Positions 1-6,116 of a stretch of 9,078 nucleotides of DNA are shown here, one piece after another. Every line of letters starts with the position of its first letter. Within the stretch, counting starts at the first letter, position 1. The DNA is taken from contig CAKPSA010000050.1 of NCBI GenBank assembly GCA_934183145.1, positions 1 to 9,078 on the forward strand, given 5' to 3'. The DNA is from an uncultured Veillonella sp. Lineage in GTDB: Bacteria; Bacillota; Negativicutes; Veillonellales; Veillonellaceae. The translations under genes and the position numbers were made by a program. The notes under the pieces were generated by a model. The model was not told the DNA's origin and did no database searches. It was given only the letters and a program-made list of their open reading frames with translations.

Positions 1-86
1 CTTGTTCTTGTGAATCCTTTGTGGTGGATCCTCGATTTGCAGAGTTACGTGCTTTGCTTGATGAGAAAGATGATAGATTGTCCTAA
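1..86 (+). CDS. DUF177/YceD family protein, C-terminal end only (5' truncated by window)
   Basis: Frame 3 is open from the window edge to a TAA at 84-86 and encodes the last 27 residues. The tail contains CSC followed by [12 protein letters not shown], which resembles the C-terminus of Firmicutes DUF177 (YceD) proteins, where a cysteine-containing segment precedes a conserved DPR-x-L-x-x-L ending. The neighbour supports this: yceD immediately upstream of rpmF is a widely conserved pair, and the gap to rpmF here is only 25 bases. The family has been linked to 23S rRNA metabolism, but its biochemical activity is not well defined. Only the tail is visible, so the call leans on the motif and the synteny. 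The overlapping frame-1 reading that fuses this region to rpmF is not the real gene. Confidence 0.75.
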   Translation, partial: CSCESFVVDPRFAELRALLDEKDDRLS

Positions 87-96
87 TGATTGTACT

Positions 97-105
97 AAGG
101 AGGTG
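97..105 (+). promoter_or_regulatory. Ribosome binding site that fixes the rpmF start
   Basis: AAGGAGGTG lies 6 bases before the ATG at 112. It selects that ATG over upstream in-frame starts, which would add an unrelated N-terminal extension to L32. Confidence 0.85.
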
Positions 106-111
106 CAGATA

Positions 112-288
112 ATGGCAGTACCTAAGCGTAGATTGTCTAAATGCCGTCGCGATCGCCGTCGTGCTAATTGGAAATTAGAAGCTCCTGGTTATGTAGCATG
201 CCCACAATGCCACGAACCTAAGATGCCTCATCGTGTTTGCCCTACATGTGGTCACTATAAAGGTGAGCAAGTAGTAGCTAATGCTTAA
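112..288 (+). CDS. rpmF: 50S ribosomal protein L32
   Basis: This encodes a 58-residue protein, the normal length for bacterial L32, a small structural protein of the large ribosomal subunit. It starts [17 protein letters not shown], the typical basic N-terminus. It carries two Cys-x2-Cys pairs (CPQC at residues 29-32 and CPTC at 42-45), so it is the zinc-binding (C+) form; many bacteria also carry or switch to a cysteine-free paralog. The ATG at 112 is chosen because the protein then matches the family start and has a strong Shine-Dalgarno sequence. It follows the DUF177 gene by 25 bases, probably in the same transcript, and is followed directly by an intrinsic terminator. It is therefore transcriptionally separate from the fatty acid genes downstream, although in many bacteria the two sets are adjacent or co-transcribed. 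Confidence 0.97.
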   Translation: MAVPKRRLSKCRRDRRRANWKLEAPGYVACPQCHEPKMPHRVCPTCGHYKGEQVVANA

Positions 289-299
289 TATGTGAGCGG

Positions 300-336
300 A
301 AAAAAGACGCCTACTATAGTAGTAGGCGTCTTTTTT
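300..336 (+). terminator. Strong intrinsic terminator after rpmF
   Basis: A perfect inverted repeat has arms at 300-316 and 320-336 with a 3-base loop. The 11-bp core GACGCCTACTA/TAGTAGGCGTC is preceded by six A and followed by six T. The A/T flanks are symmetric, so the element could also stop transcription arriving from the other strand. It lies 11 bases after the rpmF stop. Confidence 0.95.
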
Positions 337-386
337 GTATACTTTTAGTAATATATATAACTTAATATACTTGATATGCATTAGTC

Positions 387-436
387 AGTGCCATTATTTT
401 ATAGTAATATAAAGCTGTAGAATAGTGGCATTTTTT
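387..436 (+). terminator. Second, weaker terminator-like hairpin in tandem
   Basis: TGCCATTATT (389-398) pairs with AATAGTGGCA (421-430), with one G-U wobble. Weaker A-U and G-U pairs can extend it at both ends, to about 387-401 with 418-432. Six T follow at 431-436. The loop is long (16-22 bases), so it is less ideal than the first. The T-run is only on the + strand side, which suits a backup terminator for rpmF read-through. It might instead be the 3' end of a short RNA. Confidence 0.5.
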
Positions 437-456
437 ATACTTTTATAAACAAAAAG

Positions 457-491
457 ATACTAAAATATAAAATAATAACTATATTTAGTAT
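457..491. repeat. AT-rich inverted repeat upstream of the fapR promoter
   Basis: ATACTAAAATATA (457-469) and TATATTTAGTAT (480-491) are inverted copies with one bulged A, separated by 10 bases. The repeat sits about 40 bases before the -35 element. It could be a protein-binding site or a chance product of very AT-rich DNA; it does not look like a terminator. Confidence 0.35.
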
Positions 492-528
492 ATATGAGGA
501 AAATCTGTTACTATATGTATGAAAAGCC

Positions 529-557
529 TTGCCAATAGGGGAATTATTGTATATACT
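529..557 (+). promoter_or_regulatory. Sigma-A-type promoter for the fapR-fab operon
   Basis: TTGCCA at 529-534 and TATACT at 552-557 are separated by exactly 17 bases. The -10 has one mismatch to TATAAT, and the -35 shares TTG and the final A with TTGACA. Transcription would start near 563-565, giving a 5' leader of about 35 bases. It is the best promoter match seen between the rpmF terminators and fapR. Confidence 0.7.
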
Positions 558-569
558 TAGGATGTAATA

Positions 570-586
570 TTAATACTAGGTCATAA
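570..586. promoter_or_regulatory. Candidate FapR operator
   Basis: TTAATACTAGGTCATAA (reverse complement TTATGACCTAGTATTAA) is an imperfect 17-bp palindrome with TTA/TAA ends and a central CTAG. It resembles the FapR boxes known from Bacillus and Staphylococcus, which are imperfect 17-bp palindromes containing an ACCTAG-like core; that comparison is from memory. It lies at about +6 to +22, where a bound repressor would block the promoter. Its position directly before fapR fits the autoregulation known for this family. Confidence 0.6.
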
Positions 587-597
587 AAGGTGGTCCC

Positions 598-1158
598 ATG
601 AGTCGGTTAAAGAAGCAAGAGCGCCAAAAGCAGTTACAAGAAAAACTGAATATTACGCCATTTCTTACTGATGAAGAATTGGCAACACACTTTAATGTAA
701 GTGTGCCAACTATTCGTCTTGATCGACTAGAGTTGGGGATTCCTGAATTGCGTGAACGCATACGCGTCATGGCTACAGGACAATCACAAGAAACGGTAGA
801 ACACATTCCGTATGAAGTGGTTGGCGAATTGATTGATGTCACGGAAGGGCAACAAGCATTATCGATGCTACGAACTACTGCTGACATGGAAGATCGATTT
901 GGATATGTAGAGCCACAGTATTTATATGCTCAAGCGAATTCCCTCGCAAAGGTAGTCATGGGGACTACTGTTTGTTCTGCGGAGGTTGGAAATATAAAAT
1001 ATAAGAATCCAGTAGGAGCTGGTACCAATTTGGTGGCAAAAGCAGAAATTGTACGTCGCCGTGGTAATAAGTTCTTTATTTGGGTCATTATAAGAGATAA
1101 AATAAAAGAAGTATTTCGCGCAAAATTTATTATGGAATCCGTAGAGAATAGGGTGTAG
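598..1158 (+). CDS. fapR: FapR, transcriptional repressor of fatty acid and phospholipid synthesis
   Basis: The 186-residue length matches Bacillus FapR (188). Residues 1-57 form the DeoR-like helix-turn-helix and linker, including TDEELATHFNVSVPTIRLDR (24-43) and IPELRERI, which are nearly identical to the Bacillus sequence as I recall it. Residues from about 75 to 186 form the hot-dog effector domain, with the signature YAQANSLA (110-117). In Bacillus and Staphylococcus, malonyl-CoA binding to this domain releases FapR from DNA, so lipid genes turn on when precursor is available. Being first in the operon behind its own candidate operator fits autoregulation. The start has the ribosome binding site AAAGGTGG at 586-593. 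Oddity: the arginine that contacts malonate in Bacillus FapR (Arg106) appears to align with Glu105 here, and the next glycine with Pro106, while Asn114 is kept. The family call is secure; the effector is less so. Confidence 0.93.
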   Translation: MSRLKKQERQKQLQEKLNITPFLTDEELATHFNVSVPTIRLDRLELGIPELRERIRVMATGQSQETVEHIPYEVVGELIDVTEGQQALSMLRTTADMEDRFGYVEPQYLYAQANSLAKVVMGTTVCSAEVGNIKYKNPVGAGTNLVAKAEIVRRRGNKFFIWVIIRDKIKEVFRAKFIMESVENRV

Positions 1159-1161
1159 ATT

Positions 1162-2190
1162 ATGAAAATTGCAATAGACGCCATGGGTGGCGACTTTGCT
1201 CCGTTGGAGACTGTACTAGGATCCATTGAAGCCGTACGAGCAAATGAACACATTGAAGTGGTGCTCGTCGGCGATGAGCAGCAAATTTTTAATATATTAG
1301 AAGCTAATAATGAAGCTAAGAATCCACGCATTTCTGTACATCATGCCAGTCAAGTCATAGGTATGGATGAGCATCCAGGACAAGCGTTGCGTAAGAAAAA
1401 GGATGCATCTGTTGTGGTAGCAACGTCTTTAGTTCGTGATAATATTTGCGATGCCGTAATTGCTCCTGGCAGCACAGGTGCTGCTGTAGCAGCTGCATTG
1501 TTTGGACTCGGTCGTATTAAAGGGGTTGATCGCCCTGTTATTGCTACTCCGATGCCAACAGTCAGTGGTATTACTGTTATGTTAGATTCAGGTGCTAACT
1601 CCAATTGTAAACCAAAACATCTTGTACAAGGTGCATTGATGGGCTCTGAATATGCAAAGCTTTTATTAGGTAAAGAAAATCCTACAGTAGGGTTGTTAAA
1701 TATTGGCGAAGAGGCCACAAAAGGGAACGATGTCGTTCTAGCCACATATCCAATTTTGGAACGTATGAAAACTATCAATTTTAAAGGCAATATTGAAGGC
1801 CGTGATATTCCTAAAGGGGCTGTAGATGTTGTTGTATGTGATGGCTTTGTAGGTAATGTGGTACTTAAATTTGCAGAAGGTCTAGTAACAGGTCTTGCAC
1901 AATTAGTAAAGGATAGCATTATGGCAGGGAGTATCTTTGCTAAAATCGGTGCTATGCTTGTAAAGCCAGCTTTGAAAAAAATGGCTAAACGCTTAGATCA
2001 CACAGAAAATGGTGGTGCTCCGCTTTTAGGGGTTAATGGGGTCTTTATGATTGCCCATGGTAGCTCTAAATCAAAGGAGATTAAAACTGCTATTGAGATT
2101 GCTGGAGATTTAGTAGAGCGTAAGATTATTCAACACATAAGAGAAACAATGGATATTGAAGGAGCCTTGAAGTATGACTATGATGAGTAA
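1162..2190 (+). CDS. plsX: PlsX, phosphate acyltransferase (acyl-ACP:phosphate transacylase)
   Basis: PlsX converts long-chain acyl-ACP and phosphate to acyl-phosphate, the acyl donor for PlsY in the first step of phosphatidic acid synthesis. It is a peripheral membrane enzyme linking FASII to phospholipids. The 342 residues match the family. It begins with the hallmark MKIAIDAMGGDFAP and has APGSTGAA (101-108), LDSGAN (141-146), NIGEE (180-184) and VCDGFVGN (225-232), all conserved PlsX blocks. It starts 3 bases after the fapR stop, and the AGGGTG at the end of fapR serves as a weak ribosome binding site, suggesting translational coupling. Its 3' end overlaps fabH by 17 bases. plsX directly after fapR and before fabH is the classic Firmicutes order, and plsX is a known member of the FapR regulon in Bacillus. 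Confidence 0.97.
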   Translation: MKIAIDAMGGDFAPLETVLGSIEAVRANEHIEVVLVGDEQQIFNILEANNEAKNPRISVHHASQVIGMDEHPGQALRKKKDASVVVATSLVRDNICDAVIAPGSTGAAVAAALFGLGRIKGVDRPVIATPMPTVSGITVMLDSGANSNCKPKHLVQGALMGSEYAKLLLGKENPTVGLLNIGEEATKGNDVVLATYPILERMKTINFKGNIEGRDIPKGAVDVVVCDGFVGNVVLKFAEGLVTGLAQLVKDSIMAGSIFAKIGAMLVKPALKKMAKRLDHTENGGAPLLGVNGVFMIAHGSSKSKEIKTAIEIAGDLVERKIIQHIRETMDIEGALKYDYDE

Positions 2191-3169
2191 ACCGGTAGGA
2201 ATCATTGGTACTGGGAGCTTCCTTCCTGACAATGTAGTAACAAACTTTGATCTTGAAAAAATGGTTGATACAAATGACCAATGGATTAGAGAGCGTACTG
2301 GTATCGAAGAACGACGCATTGCACCGGAAGGTATGAATACATCCTATATGGCAACTGAGGCGGCCAAAAAAGCTATGCAAATGGCTAAGGTTAGCGCAGA
2401 AGACATTGATATGATTATTTTTGCTACCTTAACACCGGATATGATTATTCCTTCAGCAGCTTGTGTATTACAAGCGAATTTAGGAGCTAAAAATGCAGCG
2501 GCTTATGATTTACAAGCTGCATGTTCCGGCTTTGTTTATGGATTGATTACTGCAGCTAGCTATATTAGCTCTGGTTTATATAAAAAGGTACTCGTTGTAG
2601 GGGCAGAAATTCTCTCTCGTCGAGTGAATTGGAATGACCGTGGCACATGTATCCTCTTTGGTGATGGTGCAGGTGCTGCAGTAGTATCTGAAGTTCCTGA
2701 AGGTTATGGCATTAAAGGTGTTGATATGGGAGCTGATGGTACTGGTGGTCCATCTCTTTGTATTCCTGCAGGTGGTACAGCTGTAGTTGCTAATGATCAA
2801 CGCGTTGAAGAAGGCTTGACATTCATCCATATGGATGGCCCTGAAGTATATAAATTTGCTGTTAAAACGATGGGGCGTACGGTTCTAAGATCTTTAGAAC
2901 GTGCTGGAATGGAACTTAATGAGTTAGATTTCTTCATTCCACATCAAGCAAATATTCGCATTATTGATTCGGCTGCAAAACGCTTACATATGCCGATGGA
3001 AAAAGTATTTGTTAATTTACATAAGTATGGTAATACATCTGCCGCGTCTGTAGCGATAGCTTTAGACGAAGCTAATCGTGAGGGACGTTTCAAACGCGGT
3101 GATAACGTTGCGTTTGCAGGATTTGGTGCAGGCCTAACTTGGGCTAGCCTTGTCTTGAAATGGTATTAA
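2174..3169 (+). CDS. fabH: FabH, beta-ketoacyl-ACP synthase III
   Basis: FabH condenses an acyl-CoA primer, usually acetyl-CoA, with malonyl-ACP to start fatty acid synthesis. The 331 residues show the full Cys-His-Asn catalytic set: Cys117 in AACSG, His257 in PHQAN and Asn287 in YGNTSAAS. The N-terminal block DQWIRERTGI (35-44) and the C-terminal GFGAGLTW are also typical. Three in-frame ATGs occur at 2174, 2180 and 2183. The first is preferred because GAAGGAG at 2158-2164 is then 9 bases upstream; for the others the spacing is too long. The start lies inside plsX, so the two genes are probably translationally coupled. Primer preference (straight or branched chain) cannot be read from the sequence. 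Confidence 0.97.
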   Translation: MTMMSKPVGIIGTGSFLPDNVVTNFDLEKMVDTNDQWIRERTGIEERRIAPEGMNTSYMATEAAKKAMQMAKVSAEDIDMIIFATLTPDMIIPSAACVLQANLGAKNAAAYDLQAACSGFVYGLITAASYISSGLYKKVLVVGAEILSRRVNWNDRGTCILFGDGAGAAVVSEVPEGYGIKGVDMGADGTGGPSLCIPAGGTAVVANDQRVEEGLTFIHMDGPEVYKFAVKTMGRTVLRSLERAGMELNELDFFIPHQANIRIIDSAAKRLHMPMEKVFVNLHKYGNTSAASVAIALDEANREGRFKRGDNVAFAGFGAGLTWASLVLKWY

Positions 3170-3184
3170 GGAGGACACATCAAG

Positions 3185-4129
3185 ATGATTAAGACTGACA
3201 TTTGTGATTTATTACAGATTGAGTACCCGATCTTACAAGGTGGTATGGCTTGGCTCGGTACTGCAGAATTAGCGGCAGCTGTTTCCGAAGCTGGTGGCCT
3301 TGGTATCATTGGGGCTGGTCATATGCCTCCTGATATTTTCCGTAATGAAATTCACAAATTAAAAGAGCGTACAAACAAACCATTTGGTTGTAATATCATG
3401 CTCATGTCTCCATTTGTTAAAGAAGTTATGGAAGTAGTTGTGGAAGAACGCGTTCCTGTAATTACTACAGGTGCTGGTAATCCTGGCGTATACATTCCAG
3501 CTTTGAAAGAAATCGGTACAAAGGTAATTCCTGTAGTTGCTTCCGTATTACTTGCAAAACGTTTATTGCGTGGTGGTATTGATGCAATTATCGCAGAAGG
3601 TACAGAATCTGGTGGTCACGTAGGTGACATTACTACTATGGCATTGATTCCTCAAGTGGTAGACGCTGTAGATGTACCAGTTATTGCAGCTGGTGGTATT
3701 GCCGATGGTCGTGGTATGGCTGCAGCCTTTGCATTGGGCGCTCAAGCAGTACAAATGGGTACGCGCTTTGTATTATCCGAAGAATGTATTGCTCATGAAA
3801 ACTATAAGAATGCAGTGTTGAAAGCAAAAGACCGCGCTACAGTAATGACTGGCTTAACAACAGGTCATCCTGTACGTATCATTGATAATGCATTGGCACA
3901 TAAATATAAATCCCTTGAATTTAGCGGTGGCTCTAAAGAAGAGTTAGAAAATTTAGGCGCAGGTACACTTCGTAAAGCTGCTATTGATGGTGATGTAAAA
4001 GAAGGTTCCGTAATGATCGGTCAAATCTCTGGTATGTTAACAGATGTTAAACCATGTGCAACTATTATCAAAGATATTATGGCTGAAACTGAAAGTGTAA
4101 TTAAAAACCTTCAAGGTCTTGGTAAATAA
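3185..4129 (+). CDS. fabK: FabK, FMN-dependent enoyl-ACP reductase II
   Basis: FabK performs the last reduction of each elongation cycle, enoyl-ACP to acyl-ACP, using NAD(P)H and FMN. It is unrelated to the FabI short-chain dehydrogenases and is naturally insensitive to triclosan in characterised species. The 314 residues form one TIM barrel of the FabK/nitronate monooxygenase fold. It has YPILQGGMAW (14-23), GGLGIIGAG (37-45), PFGCNIMLMSPF (66-77), TTGAGNP (94-100), AEGTESGGHVG (137-147, with His145 at the conserved active-site position), PVIAAGGIADG (165-175) and VQMGTRF (189-195). These resemble pneumococcal FabK closely, including PFxxNIMLxSPF, which helps separate it from plain nitronate monooxygenases. 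The Shine-Dalgarno AAGGAGG (3168-3174) overlaps the fabH stop. It is the best candidate for the main enoyl reductase; no fabI lies in the window. Confidence 0.95.
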   Translation: MIKTDICDLLQIEYPILQGGMAWLGTAELAAAVSEAGGLGIIGAGHMPPDIFRNEIHKLKERTNKPFGCNIMLMSPFVKEVMEVVVEERVPVITTGAGNPGVYIPALKEIGTKVIPVVASVLLAKRLLRGGIDAIIAEGTESGGHVGDITTMALIPQVVDAVDVPVIAAGGIADGRGMAAAFALGAQAVQMGTRFVLSEECIAHENYKNAVLKAKDRATVMTGLTTGHPVRIIDNALAHKYKSLEFSGGSKEELENLGAGTLRKAAIDGDVKEGSVMIGQISGMLTDVKPCATIIKDIMAETESVIKNLQGLGK

Positions 4130-4139
4130 GGAGGCCCTT

Positions 4140-5081
4140 ATGAAAACGGCATTTGTTTTTCCTGGTCAAGGTTCCCAAAAAGTAGGCATGCTACAAGATT
4201 TGTACAATGCATATCCTATTGTGAAACAACGTTTTGAAGAAGCTGACGAAGCGCTTGGTTATTCCATTTCCAAATTGTGCTTTGAAGGTCCTGATACTGA
4301 ACTTGTAAAAACTGCTAATACGCAACCAGCTATTTTAACTGCATCTGTAGCTTGCTATGAAGTTCTTAAAGAACAAGGTTTTACACCAGATATTGTAGGT
4401 GGTCATAGTCTTGGTGAGTACAGTGCTCTTGTAGCAGCAGGGGTATTGAATTTTAAAGATGCTGTATATGTTGTTCATAAACGCGGTGAATATATGCAAG
4501 AAGCTGTGCCATTGGGCGAAGGCGCTATGGCAGCTATTTTGGCTTTGCCTCGTGAACAAGTTGTAGCAATTTGTGAAGAAGTGAATGCCTCTGTTGGATC
4601 TGTACAAGCAGTTAACTTCAACTGTCCAGGTCAAATTGTTATCGCTGGTGAAACAGCAGCGGTGGAGGCTGCAGCAGAAAAAATGAAAGAAGCAGGCGCA
4701 AAACGTGCTGTTATGCTTCCTGTAAGTGCTCCATTCCACAGCCGTTTGATGGAACCTGCAGCTCTTCGCTTAAAAGAAGAGCTAGACAAAATCCAAGTGA
4801 GCGATGCTCAAATTCCTGTAGTAGCAAATGTGACAGGTAAGATTTTGACTAACGCTAACGAAATTAAAGAGTCCTTAGTTACACAAGCTGCTAACCCTGT
4901 ATTGTGGGAAGACTGCGTAGCTGAAATGGTTAACTTTGGTGTAACTCGTTTCGTTGAAGTAGGTCCTGGTAAAGTACTTACTGGCTTTACTAAAAAGATT
5001 AATAAAGATATGGAATTAGCCAATGTTGAAGACATTGCATCCTTAGAGAAAACGCTTGAATTTTTGAAAGGGGTTCGATAA
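4140..5081 (+). CDS. fabD: FabD, malonyl-CoA:ACP transacylase
   Basis: FabD moves the malonyl group from CoA to ACP, supplying the extender for FabH and FabF. The 313 residues begin MKTAFVFPGQGSQ, the family signature. The nucleophile is Ser90 in GHSLGE, the malonate carboxylate is expected to be held by Arg115 (HKRGEYMQ), and the catalytic histidine is His200 in SAPFHS. The oxyanion-region glutamine is Gln10 in PGQGSQ. The ATG at 4140 is chosen because AAGGAGG at 4128-4134 precedes it by 5 bases. An upstream in-frame TTG at 4119 lies within fabK, would place the Shine-Dalgarno inside the gene, and adds residues outside the family. It follows fabK by 10 bases, with the ribosome binding site overlapping the fabK stop. 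Confidence 0.97.
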   Translation: MKTAFVFPGQGSQKVGMLQDLYNAYPIVKQRFEEADEALGYSISKLCFEGPDTELVKTANTQPAILTASVACYEVLKEQGFTPDIVGGHSLGEYSALVAAGVLNFKDAVYVVHKRGEYMQEAVPLGEGAMAAILALPREQVVAICEEVNASVGSVQAVNFNCPGQIVIAGETAAVEAAAEKMKEAGAKRAVMLPVSAPFHSRLMEPAALRLKEELDKIQVSDAQIPVVANVTGKILTNANEIKESLVTQAANPVLWEDCVAEMVNFGVTRFVEVGPGKVLTGFTKKINKDMELANVEDIASLEKTLEFLKGVR

Positions 5082-5082
5082 A

Positions 5083-5826
5083 ATGCATTTAGAGGGTAAA
5101 GTAGCCATTGTAACTGGCGCATCCCGTGGCATTGGTCGCGCTGTAGCAATTAATTTGGCACAATCTGGTGCTGATGTTGTAGTTAACTATAGCGGTAGCG
5201 AAGGTGCAGCTCAAGAAACTGTTGAAGCTGTACAAGCTTTAGGCCGTAAAGCCATTAAAATTAAAGCCAATGTAGCTAATGCAGATGAGGTTGCTTCTAT
5301 GGTAGAAGAAGCTCATAAAGAATTTGGTCACATTGACATTCTCGTAAATAATGCGGGTATTACGCGCGACGGTTTGTTGATGCGTATGAAAGACGAAGAT
5401 TTTGATGCTGTTATTGATATCAACCTTAAAGGTGTATATTTAGTAACTAAAGCAGTTTCTAAAATCATGATGAAACAACGTTCTGGTCGTATTATCAACA
5501 TGACATCTGTTGTGGGCGTTATGGGTAATGCAGGTCAAACTAACTATGCAGCTTCTAAAGCTGGTGTAATTGGTTTCACTAAATCCTGTGCTAAAGAATT
5601 AGCAAGCCGTGGCATTACTGTTAATGCTATTGCACCAGGCTTTATCAATACTGATATGACTGATGTATTGCCAGAAAAAGTTAAAGAAGCTATGGTTGCT
5701 GAAATTCCATTGGGCCGTATGGCTGATGCTGAAGAAGTAGCAACAGTAGCAACATTCCTTGCTAGCGATTTTGCTAACTATATTACAGGCCAAGTTATCA
5801 ATGTAGATGGCGGCATGGTGATGTAG
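5083..5826 (+). CDS. fabG: FabG, 3-oxoacyl-ACP reductase
   Basis: FabG is the NADPH-dependent reductase that converts 3-ketoacyl-ACP to 3-hydroxyacyl-ACP. The 247 residues are a classical short-chain dehydrogenase: cofactor loop TGASRGIG (11-18), NNAG (89-92), and catalytic tetrad Asn114, Ser142, Tyr155 and Lys159 (YAASK). The APGFINTDMT segment and the C-terminal GQVINVDGGMVM are typical of true FabG rather than a general dehydrogenase. The ATG starts one base after the fabD stop, with AAAGGGG at 5067-5073 as ribosome binding site, so coupling to fabD is likely. It is followed by a 51-base gap, one of the longer spaces in this operon, before acpP. Confidence 0.97.
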   Translation: MHLEGKVAIVTGASRGIGRAVAINLAQSGADVVVNYSGSEGAAQETVEAVQALGRKAIKIKANVANADEVASMVEEAHKEFGHIDILVNNAGITRDGLLMRMKDEDFDAVIDINLKGVYLVTKAVSKIMMKQRSGRIINMTSVVGVMGNAGQTNYAASKAGVIGFTKSCAKELASRGITVNAIAPGFINTDMTDVLPEKVKEAMVAEIPLGRMADAEEVATVATFLASDFANYITGQVINVDGGMVM

Positions 5827-5862
5827 TTTCAAAATTAGACTATATATAAATACATTTTGAAA
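5827..5862 (+). repeat. Inverted repeat running into the acpP ribosome binding site
   Basis: TTTCAAAAT (5827-5835) and ATTTTGAAA (5854-5862) are perfect 9-base inverted copies around an 18-base AT-rich loop. The first arm starts right after the fabG stop. The second arm's last four bases (GAAA) are the first four of the acpP Shine-Dalgarno sequence. In mRNA this could form a weak hairpin that marks a processing or stability boundary or modestly affects ribosome access. Confidence 0.5.
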
Positions 5863-5870
5863 GGAGGTGA
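5859..5870 (+). promoter_or_regulatory. Unusually long Shine-Dalgarno sequence of acpP
   Basis: GAAAGGAGGTGA is complementary over 12 bases to the usual 16S rRNA 3' end (UCACCUCCUUUC), and lies 7 bases before the ATG at 5878. It is the longest match in the window and sets the start, excluding the in-frame TTG at 5857. It fits the high protein output needed for ACP. Confidence 0.85.
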
Positions 5871-5877
5871 ACCACCA

Positions 5878-6108
5878 ATGAACACTTTCGATAAAGTAAA
5901 AGCAATCGTTGTGGAACAATTAGGCGTTGATGAAGCTGAAGTTACCATTGATTCTACATTCATCGACGACTTAGGCGCTGACTCCTTAGATATCGTTGAA
6001 TTGATCATGGCATTCGAAGAAGAATTCAATGTTGAAATCCCTGACGATGTTGCAGAAAAAATCAAAACCGTTAAGGATACAGTAGAATATATTGATTCTG
6101 CTAAATAA
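5878..6108 (+). CDS. acpP: Acyl carrier protein
   Basis: ACP carries all intermediates of fatty acid synthesis on a 4'-phosphopantetheine arm and also delivers acyl chains to PlsX. The protein has 76 residues, the usual size, is strongly acidic, and has the attachment site Ser36 in [13 protein letters not shown] with the conserved helix II that partner enzymes recognise. The VDEAEV and [12 protein letters not shown] segments also match bacterial AcpP. The start at 5878 follows from the very strong ribosome binding site. Placement between fabG and fabF is conserved in many bacteria, but here a flavoprotein gene separates acpP from fabF. RNA structures on both sides suggest its expression may be set apart from the rest of the operon. 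Apo-ACP must be activated by an AcpS encoded elsewhere. Confidence 0.98.
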   Translation: MNTFDKVKAIVVEQLGVDEAEVTIDSTFIDDLGADSLDIVELIMAFEEEFNVEIPDDVAEKIKTVKDTVEYIDSAK

Positions 6109-6116
6109 GCTGTAAA

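Larger units (their letters stand above)
289..597 (+). other. AT-rich intergenic region between rpmF and fapR
   Basis: This gap of about 310 bases has no plausible gene; short frames across it lack ribosome binding sites and recognisable products. It holds, in order, the rpmF terminator, a second hairpin with a T-run, an AT-rich inverted repeat, the fapR promoter, a candidate FapR operator and the fapR ribosome binding site. Each is listed separately. Confidence 0.8.

Noticed and set aside
10..288. A 92-residue reading frame running into L32
   Set aside because: Its first 34 residues overlap the DUF177 tail in another frame and are unlike L32. The ATG at 112 has a strong ribosome binding site and gives a normal L32.
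930..1331. Minus-strand open frames, including those at 930-1331, 1350-1919, 6239-6733 and 7358-7816
   Set aside because: They lie wholly opposite well-recognised genes, have low-complexity or unfamiliar products, and are explained by codon bias on the + strand.
4119..4139. Upstream TTG start for fabD
   Set aside because: It lies within fabK and places the Shine-Dalgarno inside the gene; the ATG at 4140 begins with the family's MKTAFVFPGQG motif.
5841..5850. TATATATAAA as a -10 element for an internal acpP promoter
   Set aside because: No reasonable -35 sequence lies 16-18 bases upstream, and such AT runs are expected in this gap. It cannot be excluded without 5'-end data.
5857..5877. Upstream TTG start for acpP
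   Set aside because: The extension would encode the Shine-Dalgarno sequence itself; the ATG at 5878 gives a standard 76-residue ACP.
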